Translations under genes and position numbers: made by a program
Shown here: positions 44,315 to 52,336 of the stretch, piece by piece
Numbering within the stretch: the first letter of the stretch is position 1
How the letters are laid out: every line of letters begins with the position of its first letter
The notes under the pieces: model-generated
Database searches by the model: none
Seen by the model: the letters and a program-made list of their open reading frames with translations, nothing else
What the model was told of the DNA's origin: nothing
Source: Mycobacterium sp.
GTDB lineage: Bacteria > Actinomycetota > Actinomycetes > Mycobacteriales > Mycobacteriaceae
Reading direction: 5' to 3'
Length of the DNA stretch: 64,000 nt
NCBI RefSeq assembly: GCF_002863225.1
Contig: NZ_PKEK01000005.1
Coordinates: 1-64,000, forward strand

Positions 44315-45118
44315 TCAGCCGCCGTAGCGGCGGTGTCGCAAGCTGTAATCGCGCAGCGCGCGCAGGAAATCGACCCGGCGGAACGCGGGCCAGTGCGCCT
44401 CGGCGAACCACATCTCCGAATAGGCGCTCTGCCACAACAGAAAGCCGGACAGTCGCTGCTCGCCCGACGTCCGGATCACCAGGTCGGGATCGGGCTGCCC
44501 GGAGGTGTAGAGATTCTCCGAGATGGCGTCGACGGTCACGGCTTCGACGAGTTCCTCGCCGCTGGCTCCGTCGGCCAGCGCCTTGCCGAGTAACCCGCGC
44601 ACCGCCTCGGCGATCTCCTGGCGGCCGCCGTAGCCGACCGCGACGTTGACGTGGAAGCTGGCGTTGCCGGTCGCGGCCGTGCCCTCGGTGCCGTTGACGG
44701 CGTCGCGCAGCCGGCGCGCCGGTTCTTCGCCGATCAGTTCCAGGTCGCCGACCGTCCGCACGCTCCAGCCGTTGACCGGCGCGCAGATCTCCTCCACGAC
44801 GTCGGTGATGATCTCGATCAACGCGGCGAGCTCGGCTGGGTCGCGTCGCAGGTTTTCGGTGGAAAGCAGGTACACCGTGGCCATTTCGATGCCGGCATCC
44901 TGACACCAGCGCAGCATCTCGGCGATCTTGGCCGCGCCCATCCGGTAGCCGTAGGAGACATCCTCGTAGCCGGCGTCGCGCGCCCAGCGCCGGTTTCCGT
45001 CGCACAGCACCGCGATGTGACGCGGCAGCGCCGACTTCGACGCCGCCAGTCCCTGCCGCAGCCGCAGCTCGTAGAGCCGATACAACGGTTCCTTGACGCG
45101 CGGCGGGATGATCTCCAC
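44315..45118 (-). CDS. Short-chain Z-isoprenyl diphosphate synthase (Rv1086-like)
   Basis: A 267-residue cis-prenyltransferase. The catalytic CDGNRRWA has Asp40; [19 protein letters not shown] and the closing [20 protein letters not shown] and YSEMWF motifs are all present. It starts [20 protein letters not shown], nearly identical to H37Rv Rv1086 as I remember it, which makes omega,E,Z-farnesyl diphosphate, the primer for decaprenyl phosphate. The GTG start was preferred to a TTG nine codons upstream because of the Rv1086 start and a TAATCT -10 element 8 bases before it. Confidence 0.94.
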   Translation of the reverse strand: MEIIPPRVKEPLYRLYELRLRQGLAASKSALPRHIAVLCDGNRRWARDAGYEDVSYGYRMGAAKIAEMLRWCQDAGIEMATVYLLSTENLRRDPAELAALIEIITDVVEEICAPVNGWSVRTVGDLELIGEEPARRLRDAVNGTEGTAATGNASFHVNVAVGYGGRQEIAEAVRGLLGKALADGASGEELVEAVTVDAISENLYTSGQPDPDLVIRTSGEQRLSGFLLWQSAYSEMWFAEAHWPAFRRVDFLRALRDYSLRHRRYGG

Positions 45119-45126
45119 AGGGAACC

Positions 45127-45132
45127 AGATTA
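45127..45132 (-). promoter_or_regulatory. Predicted -10 element TAATCT for the Z-prenyl synthase gene
   Basis: TANNNT on the minus strand, 8 bases before the GTG start. The spacer GGTTCCCT holds no ribosome binding site. Confidence 0.45.
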
Positions 45133-45183
45133 CTGTGGGCCACAATGCTCATCGGCGATCCTGCCGCAACTCATGGAGGGCGA

Positions 45184-45957
45184 TTGAGCCGCGAGACCGA
45201 CGTGGCCCCCACGGCTCACGACACGGAAGCTACCCACGGTGTGGGTGACGTCGCCGAGCACATCGCCGAGGGCGTCAAGGACACCGCACAGGCACTGGTC
45301 AAGCCCCGGGCGCGGGGCTGGATCCACTTGGTGTCGGCGGTGATCGCGCTGTTCGCCGGCGTCTCACTGATCGCGGTGTCGTGGCCGATGGAAGGCCTCA
45401 AGGCGGGTCTGGCGACGTTCATCTACACCGTCGCGGTGGTGGGCATGTTCACCACCAGCGCGGTCTACCACCGGGTCACCTGGACGTCGCCCCGGGCCCG
45501 CATGTGGATGAAGCGGCTCGACCACTCGATGATCTTCGTGCTGATCGCGGGTACCTACACGCCGTTCGCGTTGCTGGCGATGCCGCACGACTCCGGAGAG
45601 TTGGTGCTGTGGATGGTTTGGGGCGGCGCCCTCGCCGGGGTGCTGCTCAAGCTGTGCTGGCCGGCCGCACCGCGCTGGGTCGGCGTGCCGCTCTACCTTG
45701 TCCTCGGCTGGGTCTCGGCGTTCTACATCGCGGTGATCCTGCACAACGCCGGGGTGGCCGCGATGGTGCTGCTGGCCGTCGGCGGGGCCCTGTACAGCAT
45801 CGGCGGCATCATGTACGCGATGCACTGGCCGGATCCGTGGCCCAGGACATTCGGCTACCACGAGTTCTTCCATGCGTGCACCGCGGTGGCCGCGATCTGC
45901 CACTACATCGCGATCTGGTTCGCAGTGTTCAACGTCGACGTGCCGCTGGGGCGCTAG
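45184..45957 (+). CDS. Hemolysin III family (PAQR) membrane protein
   Basis: A 257-residue seven-helix protein of the HlyIII/PAQR family (Rv1085c counterpart). The conserved motifs are SAVYHRVTW after helix 2, [18 protein letters not shown] in the middle, and [16 protein letters not shown] near the end, which together form a metal site of hydrolase type. Haemolysis is not implied. The TTG with GGAGGG just before it was chosen; an ATG 13 codons upstream overlaps the promoter of the divergent prenyl synthase. Confidence 0.9.
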   Translation: MSRETDVAPTAHDTEATHGVGDVAEHIAEGVKDTAQALVKPRARGWIHLVSAVIALFAGVSLIAVSWPMEGLKAGLATFIYTVAVVGMFTTSAVYHRVTWTSPRARMWMKRLDHSMIFVLIAGTYTPFALLAMPHDSGELVLWMVWGGALAGVLLKLCWPAAPRWVGVPLYLVLGWVSAFYIAVILHNAGVAAMVLLAVGGALYSIGGIMYAMHWPDPWPRTFGYHEFFHACTAVAAICHYIAIWFAVFNVDVPLGR

Positions 45958-45969
45958 AGCGGAGGCTCG

Positions 45970-46341
45970 CTAGAGCTGCGTGACGCTCTCCGGCGACCAG
46001 TAGGCCTTCATCGCGGCGATCTTGCCTTCGCCGTCGAACACCATCACATCGATCGGCTCGATCAGCATCCGGCTCTCGCCCGCGGTGATGGTGAGCTTGA
46101 AGTGGAACGCCGCCTCGTGACCGGCCACCCGCAGTGTGACCAACTCGCAGTGCCGCCGCACCGCCTCCATCGCGGAGTAGAAGCCGTGGATGGCCTGGCG
46201 CCCGATGTGCACCTCGCCGCCGACCGGATCCTCGACGGTGGCGTCGTCGGCGTACAACTCGACGAGATCATCCGCGGTGCCGTTGTTGACCAGGCTGATG
46301 TAGCGGTTGACGACTTCGGTGATCTGTTCCGCGCGTGGCAT
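45970..46341 (-). CDS. Steroid delta5-isomerase (ketosteroid isomerase) homologue
   Basis: A 123-residue NTF2-fold protein with strong resemblance to Comamonas testosteroni ketosteroid isomerase: RYISLVNNG with Tyr14, the ADDATVEDPVG loop with Asp38, and PIDVMVFDGEGK with Asp98. These match Tyr14, Asp38 and Asp99 of the classical enzyme nearly number for number. Predicted to shift the double bond from delta5 to delta4 of 3-oxosteroids, the reaction that follows 3beta-hydroxysteroid oxidation. It is convergent with the hemolysin III gene. The ATG begins the conserved part; longer frames have no similarity. Confidence 0.85.
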   Translation of the reverse strand: MPRAEQITEVVNRYISLVNNGTADDLVELYADDATVEDPVGGEVHIGRQAIHGFYSAMEAVRRHCELVTLRVAGHEAAFHFKLTITAGESRMLIEPIDVMVFDGEGKIAAMKAYWSPESVTQL

Positions 46342-46425
46342 AGGTCGAGACGTTACCGGCATCGTCACCGGGCCGCGTTGACCGGCCCGTACTGTCACCG
46401 GCTCATCATCCGACCTGAGGCCGGC

Positions 46426-47544
46426 TTACCGGCTGAGCGCTTTTTGACATTGCTTCCAGAAACTTGTGAACGAGCTGTAGGACCTCTCCGGGACCCGAGG
46501 GAACATCCGCGGCATCTCGTCGCCGGTTCCGCGCCAGTGCGAGACCGAAGGATGGCGCATGAAGGCGACGCGGTCGCCGAGCTGCAGATCGTCGAAATCA
46601 GCGACGACGATGTGCGCGCCGGGGATTTCCTGCGCACAGCGCACGAGGTACTCCGTCACGTGCGGGGCGACAGGGAACCGTGCGAACCAGCTGGGCTCGA
46701 ACACGACGAGGCGGTTGGCATTTTCGTGTTCGCGCCAGCTCGCATTCAGCCAGAACGGGTGATATAGCAGCGTCGGCTTGGACGGATCGATCGACGGCCT
46801 GCCGCCCGATGCCGGCGGCAGCCAACTCAGCTCGAGGTCGGCGCGTTCACCGAGCCGATCGGGTACGGCCATATCGGCCAGCGTGCCGTAGCCGTGGTCG
46901 ATGAAAGTTCCGTGTTGCTTGCGCGGCGAATACTTGTTGACGTTCGCCTGGGCGGGCACGTACTTCTTGTGGCTGTTGGTGCCGGCCACCCACTGCCACG
47001 ACAGCATGTTGCTCGCCGGATCACCGTCAAGCAGGTGGTAGTAAAGCCACCGACTGGGTTGCCACCAGTGCGTACGACCGATGTTGCAGATCAGACCGGC
47101 CAACCACATGCGCTCGTGGTTGTGCATGTACCCGGTCGCGTAGAGATTTCGCACGGCGTCGTCGAAGGCCTCGATTCCGGTGTCGGCGTCAAGCACTGCC
47201 CGCGGGATGCGACGGGAGCTGACTGGGTGCTGAGGTCGCTTGAGGTCGCTGAAGATGGAATCGCCGAGGAATGTCCATTCCCGCTGCCAATACTCGCGCC
47301 AGGCCAACTCGAAGACGAACTTGTACGCCGCACTAGGTGAGTGCCGGGAGAGGATCAGGTCGCGCACCTCGGGCAGCGTGACCAACCCGCGCGTCAGGAA
47401 AGGCGAGATCTCCGTTCCACCGTCGGTGAAGTTGCGCTGCCGGGCATAGGTGGCGGCGTCGATGCGCGATATTCGATCGAGAATTTCCGAGCGGGAGGCG
47501 GGGAACGGCGACACGCTGCCGAGCTTAGGCAGCTGCTCCGACAC
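46426..47544 (-). CDS. Photolyase/cryptochrome-like FAD-binding protein with atypical domain order
   Basis: A 372-residue protein. Residues 15-205 match the photolyase FAD-binding domain: GTEISPFLTRGLVTLPEV, FELAWREYWQREW, LYATGYMHNHERMWLAG, LDGDPASNMLSWQWVAGT. The usual N-terminal antenna-binding alpha/beta domain is missing. Instead about 125 residues follow the FAD domain, with alternating strands and helices (TLLYHPFWLNASW, NRLVVFEPSWFARFP, AHIVVADFDDLQLG) that look like part of that alpha/beta domain, as in a circular permutation. DNA repair or blue-light sensing cannot be decided. The GTG start lies in the short gap before the duplicated gene fragment. Confidence 0.75.
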   Translation of the reverse strand: MSEQLPKLGSVSPFPASRSEILDRISRIDAATYARQRNFTDGGTEISPFLTRGLVTLPEVRDLILSRHSPSAAYKFVFELAWREYWQREWTFLGDSIFSDLKRPQHPVSSRRIPRAVLDADTGIEAFDDAVRNLYATGYMHNHERMWLAGLICNIGRTHWWQPSRWLYYHLLDGDPASNMLSWQWVAGTNSHKKYVPAQANVNKYSPRKQHGTFIDHGYGTLADMAVPDRLGERADLELSWLPPASGGRPSIDPSKPTLLYHPFWLNASWREHENANRLVVFEPSWFARFPVAPHVTEYLVRCAQEIPGAHIVVADFDDLQLGDRVAFMRHPSVSHWRGTGDEMPRMFPRVPERSYSSFTSFWKQCQKALSR

Positions 47545-47573
47545 GGCTCCGCGGTTAGCGCGGCTCCGCCGGA

Positions 47574-47697
47574 CTCGTGCTGCGGCTGACCGATGGTCCC
47601 GTCGTCGACGGCCTGATCCGGCTCGGGATGCTGCGGGTCGAACGACTCCGGCAGCTTGTTCAGGTGCCGGTTCATCGAGCGCACCAGAACCACCGAC
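47574..47697 (-). pseudogene. Duplicated 3' fragment of the neighbouring Rv1083-like gene
   Basis: About 124 bases nearly identical to 49824-49948, the 3' half of the small membrane protein gene. The translated fragment reads [20 protein letters not shown] and on to [14 protein letters not shown], differing from the intact copy by a few substitutions (K to N, D to G, P to Q), and lacks the N-terminus, most of the membrane helix and the original stop. It sits between the YyaL-type gene and the FAD-binding gene, 2.25 kb from its source, in the same orientation. The substitutions are few, so the duplication is recent. Confidence 0.85.
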
Positions 47698-47704
47698 CGC
47701 ATCG

Positions 47705-49723
47705 TCACCGGGCGAGCGCAACCGCCAGCGCTTCGGCGGTGGTGACCGGCAGATCGCAGACCCGGCCGCGGCAGACGTAAGCGGCGTCGGCCCCGGCGAC
47801 CCGGTCGCGGCCGGCAAGCAACTCCGAGGAATCCGCCGCGCCACCGACAACGATCGCGCCACCGGGGGCCAGCCGGCGGGCATCGGCCAGCAGCGGCGAG
47901 CCCGGGCCGGAGCAGGCCACCGCGATCTGCAGCGGCCCGCGAACGGCAGCCTCGGCCACCGCCAGCCAGTGGCCGGCCGAGCGTGGCGCGCGGGCCAGCA
48001 GCGGTGAATGTGCTTGCAGCGCATCGGCCGCCGCCCGCCGGTAGCGCTCCTCCCCGCCGATATGGGCCGCGGTCAACAGAGCCTCGGCGATCGACGATGC
48101 GCCCGACGGCGTGGCGCCGTCGTACGGGTCGGCGGGCCGCAGCAGCAGTTGCTCGCCGTCGTCGGCGCTGTCGAACCAGCGGCCCGGGTTGTCGGAATCG
48201 GCGAAGTGCGTCAAAGCGATATCGAGTAGGTCGGCGGCGGTCGACTGCCAATGAGCTTGGCCGTCAAGCTGATACAGCGCGAGCAGGCCGGTGGCCAGCA
48301 TCGCGTGGTCGTCGAGGATCGCGGCGCTCTCGCCGACGACACCACCGAGGCTGGCCCGACGCAGCCGTCCGTCCACCAGATGCAGCGCAGTCAACGCCGT
48401 CGCGCAATCCGTTGCGGCGTCGGCTAATTCGGGCGCGTCCAGCGCCACGCTGGCCTCGGCCAGCGCGGTGATCGCCAGCCCGTTCCAGCCGGTGACGATC
48501 TTGTCGTCGCGGCCCGGCTGCGGCCGGCTCGACCGGGCGGCCAGCAGCGCCGATCGCACCGCCTCGAAGCGGACCGGATCAGCCGCGTCGGCCGGACGCT
48601 GCAGGACCGACGCACCGTCTTCGAAGGTGCCGGTCGTCGTCACGGCGAAAACCGAAGCGGCCCAATCCCCGTCGCTGTCACCGAGGGTTTCGGCGAGCTG
48701 CTCCGGCGTCCACACGTAGGTCGACCCCTCGCGGCCGTCGGCGTCGGCGTCCAGCGAGGAGATGAACAGCGGGCCGTCGCGCAACTCGTCGAGCAGGAAA
48801 CGGGCGGTCTCGGCGGCGACGCGACGAGCCAGTGGATCGCCCGTTCGACGGGCCCAGTGCGCGTAGGCGCGCAACAGCAACGCGTTGTCGTAGAGCATCT
48901 TTTCGAAATGCGGTACCACCCAGTCATTGTCGACGCTGTAGCGGGCGAACCCGCCGGCCAGTTGGTCGTAGATGCCACCGCGGGCCATTGCGGTTCCGGT
49001 CCGCTGAACGGCCGTCAGCGCCTGCGGTGAGCCCGTACGCTCCCAATGCCGCAGCAATGCCTCCAGCAACGCCGACGGCGGGAATTTCGGTGCGCCACCG
49101 AATCCGCCGCGGGCGGTGTCCTCGTCGCGCAGCACCCCGGCGACGGCGTGGTCACACAGCGCGGGCTCGACCGGTGGCCCGCCGCGAAACGAGCCCGACA
49201 TCGACCGCAGCTCGGTCGCGATCTGATCGGACGTCTGCTCGACGTCGGCCCGTCGGTCCCGCCAGGTTGTCGATACCGCCGAAAGTAGTTGCAGGAAAGC
49301 AGCTTTGGGGTAGTAGGTGCCGCAGAAGAACGGCCGCCCGTCGGGTGTCAGAAAACAGGTCATCGGCCAACCGCCCTGCCCGGTCAGCGCAACGGTGGCG
49401 TTCATGTAGACCGCGTCGATGTCGGGGCGCTCCTCGCGGTCCACCTTCACGCAGACGAAGCCGGCGTTCATCGCGGCGGCTACCTCGGCGTCGTCGAACG
49501 ATTCGTGGGCCATCACGTGGCACCAGTGGCAGGCGGCATAGCCGATGGAGAGCAGGATCGGCACGTCACGCTCTGCCGCCTCGGCCAGCGCGGCCGGCGA
49601 CCACTGCTGCCAGTGCACCGGGTTGCCGGCGTGCTGGCGCAGGTAGGGGCTGGCGGCCCCGGCTAGCTCGTTCTGCCCGCTGGTTGCAATTGCCCTGCTC
49701 CTCGGCGGCTCAGCGCGGCTCAA
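47705..49723 (-). CDS. YyaL-type thioredoxin domain/glycosidase-like protein
   Basis: A 672-residue protein of the YyaL (DUF255) family, Rv1084 counterpart. Residues 20-180 form a thioredoxin-like domain with the active pair Cys65-His-Trp-Cys68 (CHWCHVM); the rest is an alpha/alpha barrel resembling N-acylglucosamine epimerases (GGIYDQLAGGFARYSVDNDWVVPHFEKMLYDNALL). Function is unsettled in bacteria. The TTG start lies inside the repeat copies upstream, with GGAGGAG provided by the repeat; the first residues (MSRAEPPRSRAI) are repeat-derived and an alternative start may lie about 15 codons downstream. Confidence 0.87.
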   Translation of the reverse strand: MSRAEPPRSRAIATSGQNELAGAASPYLRQHAGNPVHWQQWSPAALAEAAERDVPILLSIGYAACHWCHVMAHESFDDAEVAAAMNAGFVCVKVDREERPDIDAVYMNATVALTGQGGWPMTCFLTPDGRPFFCGTYYPKAAFLQLLSAVSTTWRDRRADVEQTSDQIATELRSMSGSFRGGPPVEPALCDHAVAGVLRDEDTARGGFGGAPKFPPSALLEALLRHWERTGSPQALTAVQRTGTAMARGGIYDQLAGGFARYSVDNDWVVPHFEKMLYDNALLLRAYAHWARRTGDPLARRVAAETARFLLDELRDGPLFISSLDADADGREGSTYVWTPEQLAETLGDSDGDWAASVFAVTTTGTFEDGASVLQRPADAADPVRFEAVRSALLAARSSRPQPGRDDKIVTGWNGLAITALAEASVALDAPELADAATDCATALTALHLVDGRLRRASLGGVVGESAAILDDHAMLATGLLALYQLDGQAHWQSTAADLLDIALTHFADSDNPGRWFDSADDGEQLLLRPADPYDGATPSGASSIAEALLTAAHIGGEERYRRAAADALQAHSPLLARAPRSAGHWLAVAEAAVRGPLQIAVACSGPGSPLLADARRLAPGGAIVVGGAADSSELLAGRDRVAGADAAYVCRGRVCDLPVTTAEALAVALAR

Positions 49724-49826
49724 TGGCGCTGCTCCTCCGCATCGCTGCGCTCTGCATCGTCGTCAGTGCGGCTCAATTGCGCTGCTCCTCCGCATCGCTG
49801 CGCTCTGCATCGTCGTCAGCGCGGCT
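49715..49826 (-). repeat. Tandem 53-bp repeat, two copies plus partial copies
   Basis: Unit 1 (49715-49767) and unit 2 (49768-49820) each run GCGGCTCAATxGCGCTGCTC then CTCCGCATCGCTGCGCTCTG then CATCGTCGTCAG, differing at two or three bases; GCGGCTC of a third unit follows, and CTGCTCCTCGGCGGCTC before unit 1 looks like the end of another. On the minus strand the units read GACGACGATGCAGAGCGC and end in GGAGGAGCAGCGC, the same family as near 36.75 kb. The array joins the YyaL-type start to the end of the Rv1083-like gene. Confidence 0.85.
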
Positions 49827-50070
49827 CGTGCGGCGGCTGATCGATGGTCCCGTCGTCGACGGCCTGATCCGGCTCGGGATGCTGCGGGTCGAACGACTCC
49901 GGCAGCTTCTTCAGGTGCCGGTTCATCGAGCGCACCAGAAAAACCACCGCGATCAGCAGCAGCACGACGAGCAGCAGGCCGAACGGGCTGGCTTTGCCGA
50001 AGTCGGGTCCGCTGTTGCGCGGCCCCTGGTCAGCCAGCAACGCCCACGCGGCCAGATGAAGGTGGGTCAC
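49816..50070 (-). CDS. Small membrane protein, Rv1083-like
   Basis: An 84-residue protein with one membrane helix ([17 protein letters not shown], residues 30-46) and an acidic cytosolic tail rich in Pro, Asp and Glu ([15 protein letters not shown]). The position next to mca matches H37Rv Rv1083. The GTG start overlaps the mca stop by 4 bases (GTGA), so it is cotranslated with mca. A truncated copy of this gene lies 2.25 kb downstream. Function unknown. Confidence 0.85.
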   Translation of the reverse strand: MTHLHLAAWALLADQGPRNSGPDFGKASPFGLLLVVLLLIAVVFLVRSMNRHLKKLPESFDPQHPEPDQAVDDGTIDQPPHEPR

Positions 50071-50939
50071 GACTCGTCCTCGATTCCGGCGAACAGGTCT
50101 GTCTCCGGCAGCCGCACCGGGACGCGCGAGCGGGCCAGCTCGAACTCTTCGGTCGGCCACAGCTCCTGCTGCCAGGAGATCGGCGCAGCGAAGAAGTCAC
50201 CGTTCGGATCGATCTGGGTGGCATGCGCCCGCAGTGCGTCGTCGCGCTGCGAGAAGTACGCCGAGCATTCGACGCGTGTCGTCACCCGGTCGGCGTGCAC
50301 GTCGTGCGCGGGATCCCAGTGCTTGAGCCATTTCTCGAACGGACCGGTCTGCCCGCGCTTGGCGAACTCGTCCTGCAGCCGCTGCATGCGCTGACGCAGG
50401 AACCCGTGGTTGTAGTACAGCTTGGCGACCGACCACACCGGGCCGGCGTCCGGAAAGCGGCGGTAATCACCGGCCGCCTCGTAGGCGGCCACCGAAACCT
50501 GGTGGCAGCGAATGTGATCGGGGTGCGGGTAGCCGCCGTTTTCGTCGTAGGTGGTCATCACGTGCGGGCGGAACTCGCGCACCACCCGGACCAGCGCCTC
50601 GGTGGACACCTCCAGCGGGACCAGCGCGAAGCTGTCCTTCGGCAGCGGCGGCAGCGGATCTCCCTGCGGCAGACCGGAGTCGACGAAACCCAGCCAGGTG
50701 TGCTCGACCCCCAGGATCTCGGCGGCCTTGGCCATCTCGTCGCGACGGACGTCCGCGATACGCCCGTGCACCTCCGGCAGGTCCATCGCCGGGTTCAGGA
50801 TGTCGCCGCGCTCACCGCCGGTCAGGGTCACCACCAATACGCGGTGCCCCTCGTCCGCGTAGCGGGCAAGGGTGGCGGCGCCCTTACTGGACTCGTCGTC
50901 CGGGTGGGCGTGTACCGCCATCAACCGCAGTTCGCTCAC
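50067..50939 (-). CDS. mca: Mycothiol S-conjugate amidase
   Basis: Zinc amidase that cuts mycothiol conjugates of electrophiles and drugs, giving a mercapturic acid for export. The 290-residue LmbE-fold protein has AHPDDE with zinc ligands His12 and Asp15, the base Asp14, and HPDHIRCHQ with the third ligand; [15 protein letters not shown] is typical of Mca. It is distinguished from MshB by its length and by the [10 protein letters not shown] segment. The GTG start is the first codon in front of the domain. First gene of the mca-Rv1083-like operon. Confidence 0.95.
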   Translation of the reverse strand: MSELRLMAVHAHPDDESSKGAATLARYADEGHRVLVVTLTGGERGDILNPAMDLPEVHGRIADVRRDEMAKAAEILGVEHTWLGFVDSGLPQGDPLPPLPKDSFALVPLEVSTEALVRVVREFRPHVMTTYDENGGYPHPDHIRCHQVSVAAYEAAGDYRRFPDAGPVWSVAKLYYNHGFLRQRMQRLQDEFAKRGQTGPFEKWLKHWDPAHDVHADRVTTRVECSAYFSQRDDALRAHATQIDPNGDFFAAPISWQQELWPTEEFELARSRVPVRLPETDLFAGIEDES

Positions 50940-50975
50940 GTGCTCCCTGACTGTGTGCCGCTGTCTTCTGCGCCT

Positions 50976-50999
50976 ATAGTTCCAGGACCAATAGTTCCA
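50976..50999. repeat. Direct repeat ATAGTTCCA x2 in the mca/DUF4307 gap
   Basis: Two identical 9-base copies start 15 bases apart. They are followed by a perfect 13-base palindrome CCCGGA-T-TCCGGG at 51001-51013. The gap separates the divergent mca and DUF4307 genes, so the repeats may be regulator sites or parts of the two promoters. Confidence 0.4.
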
Positions 51000-51062
51000 T
51001 CCCGGATTCCGGGTCCCGAGCCCACTCCTGTGGCCCGGCCCCGGCACCGACCGCCACACATC

Positions 51063-51494
51063 ATGACCGATACCTCCTCATCGACACCGGATACCCGGTA
51101 CGGCCGCGGTCGTTCGCTGCGCCCGTCACGGCGCCGTGCCTCCCTGCTCGCCATCGTGGTCGCCGCGGTCGGAGTCGTCATCGCCGCCGTCGGCTATCTG
51201 CGGCTCGGCCGCAGCGACGTCGAGGGGACGCTGGCCGGCTATCGACTGATCGACAGCCAGACCGTGTCAGTAACGATCAGCGTGACGCGAAAAGACCCGC
51301 GCCGCCCGGTCGATTGCATCGTGCGGGTCCGCGCGAAAGACGGCAGCGAAACCGGCCGGCGGGAGGTGCTGGTGGCGCCGTCGCCCCGGGCAACGGTGCA
51401 GGTGACGACGGTGCTGAAATCGAGCAAGCCGGCCGTCGTCGGCGACGTCTACGGCTGCGGCACCGATGTGCCCGGTTACCTGCGCGAGCCGTAG
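51063..51494 (+). CDS. DUF4307 domain membrane protein (Rv1081c-like)
   Basis: A 143-residue protein: basic cytosolic N-terminus, one membrane helix ([20 protein letters not shown]), and a small extracytoplasmic beta-rich DUF4307 domain with the typical [24 protein letters not shown] stretch and a second cysteine near the C-terminus (VYGCGTD), probably one disulfide. Function unknown. Divergent from mca. Confidence 0.85.
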   Translation: MTDTSSSTPDTRYGRGRSLRPSRRRASLLAIVVAAVGVVIAAVGYLRLGRSDVEGTLAGYRLIDSQTVSVTISVTRKDPRRPVDCIVRVRAKDGSETGRREVLVAPSPRATVQVTTVLKSSKPAVVGDVYGCGTDVPGYLREP

Positions 51495-51756
51495 TCCAAC
51501 CGCGGCCCCGGCAAACTCGGCGATGAAGGCCGAACTGCGTAAATGCCCTCGTCCGGCTTCGCCTCGGTGGTAAGCTTGTCCGATGCACGGTTCCGGCTGG
51601 GACCGTGTATTGCTGCATTAGCGGCCAGCTGCGCCGCGCAGGGGGTACACCCGATTACGGGGGTCGGCAGTACACGCGGTGCCTCCGCCCGCAGTACGAC
51701 CGACAGCCTGCAGAGGCGGAATTCCGCCCGATTGACACAACAAGGAGCACGACAAG

Positions 51757-52251
51757 ATGACGGACACCCAGGTGACCTGGTTGACCCAGGAGTCACACGA
51801 CCGACTGAAGGCCGAGCTCGATCAGTTGATCGCGAACCGTCCGGTCATCGCTGCGGAGATCAACGACCGCCGCGAGGAAGGCGACCTGCGTGAGAACGGC
51901 GGCTACCACGCCGCGCGTGAAGAGCAGGGCCAGCAGGAGGCGCGGATTCGTCAGCTGCAGGACCTGCTGAACAACGCCAAGGTCGGCGAGGCTCCGAAGC
52001 AGTCGGGCGTCGCACTGCCCGGATCGGTGGTCAAGGTGTACTACGACGGCGACAAGTCGGACACCGAAACCTTCCTGATCGGCACCCGCGAGCAGGCCGT
52101 GCACGACGGCAAGCTCGAGGTCTACTCGCCCGCCTCACCGCTGGGCGGCGCGCTGATCGACGCCAAGGTCGGCGAGACGAAGAAGTACACCGTGCCGAAC
52201 GGCAACACCGTCGAGGTGACGCTGGTCAGCGCGGAGCCCTACCACTCCTGA
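51757..52251 (+). CDS. greA: Transcription elongation factor GreA
   Basis: Restarts stalled RNA polymerase by stimulating transcript cleavage. The 164-residue protein has the N-terminal coiled coil with the acidic tip ([21 protein letters not shown], where D and E at the tip face the active site) and the C-terminal FKBP-like domain ([18 protein letters not shown]). AAGGAG 7 bases before the ATG is a strong ribosome binding site. A 14-base palindrome GGCGGAATTCCGCC lies 28 bases upstream of the start. Confidence 0.97.
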   Translation: MTDTQVTWLTQESHDRLKAELDQLIANRPVIAAEINDRREEGDLRENGGYHAAREEQGQQEARIRQLQDLLNNAKVGEAPKQSGVALPGSVVKVYYDGDKSDTETFLIGTREQAVHDGKLEVYSPASPLGGALIDAKVGETKKYTVPNGNTVEVTLVSAEPYHS

Positions 52252-52336
52252 GGCGGCGCTTTCCTCGGCGAGCGTGCGTTGTCCGACGTTCGCGCGGCGA
52301 GTTGCGTCGCAGGATTCACGGTCGGCGCCCCGAAAC

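Noticed and set aside
44295..45152. Upstream extension of the polytopic membrane protein frame to 740 residues
   Set aside because: It runs antisense-like in another frame of the Z-prenyl synthase gene on the same strand; the ATG at 44294 starts a clean first membrane helix.
47545..48024. N-terminal extension of the photolyase-like protein to 532 residues
   Set aside because: The extension overlaps the YyaL-type gene and the duplicated fragment and is Arg/Pro-rich without photolyase similarity, so it is not the missing antenna domain.
49715..49826. CRISPR array
   Set aside because: The repeat is a direct tandem without spacers, and no cas gene is near.
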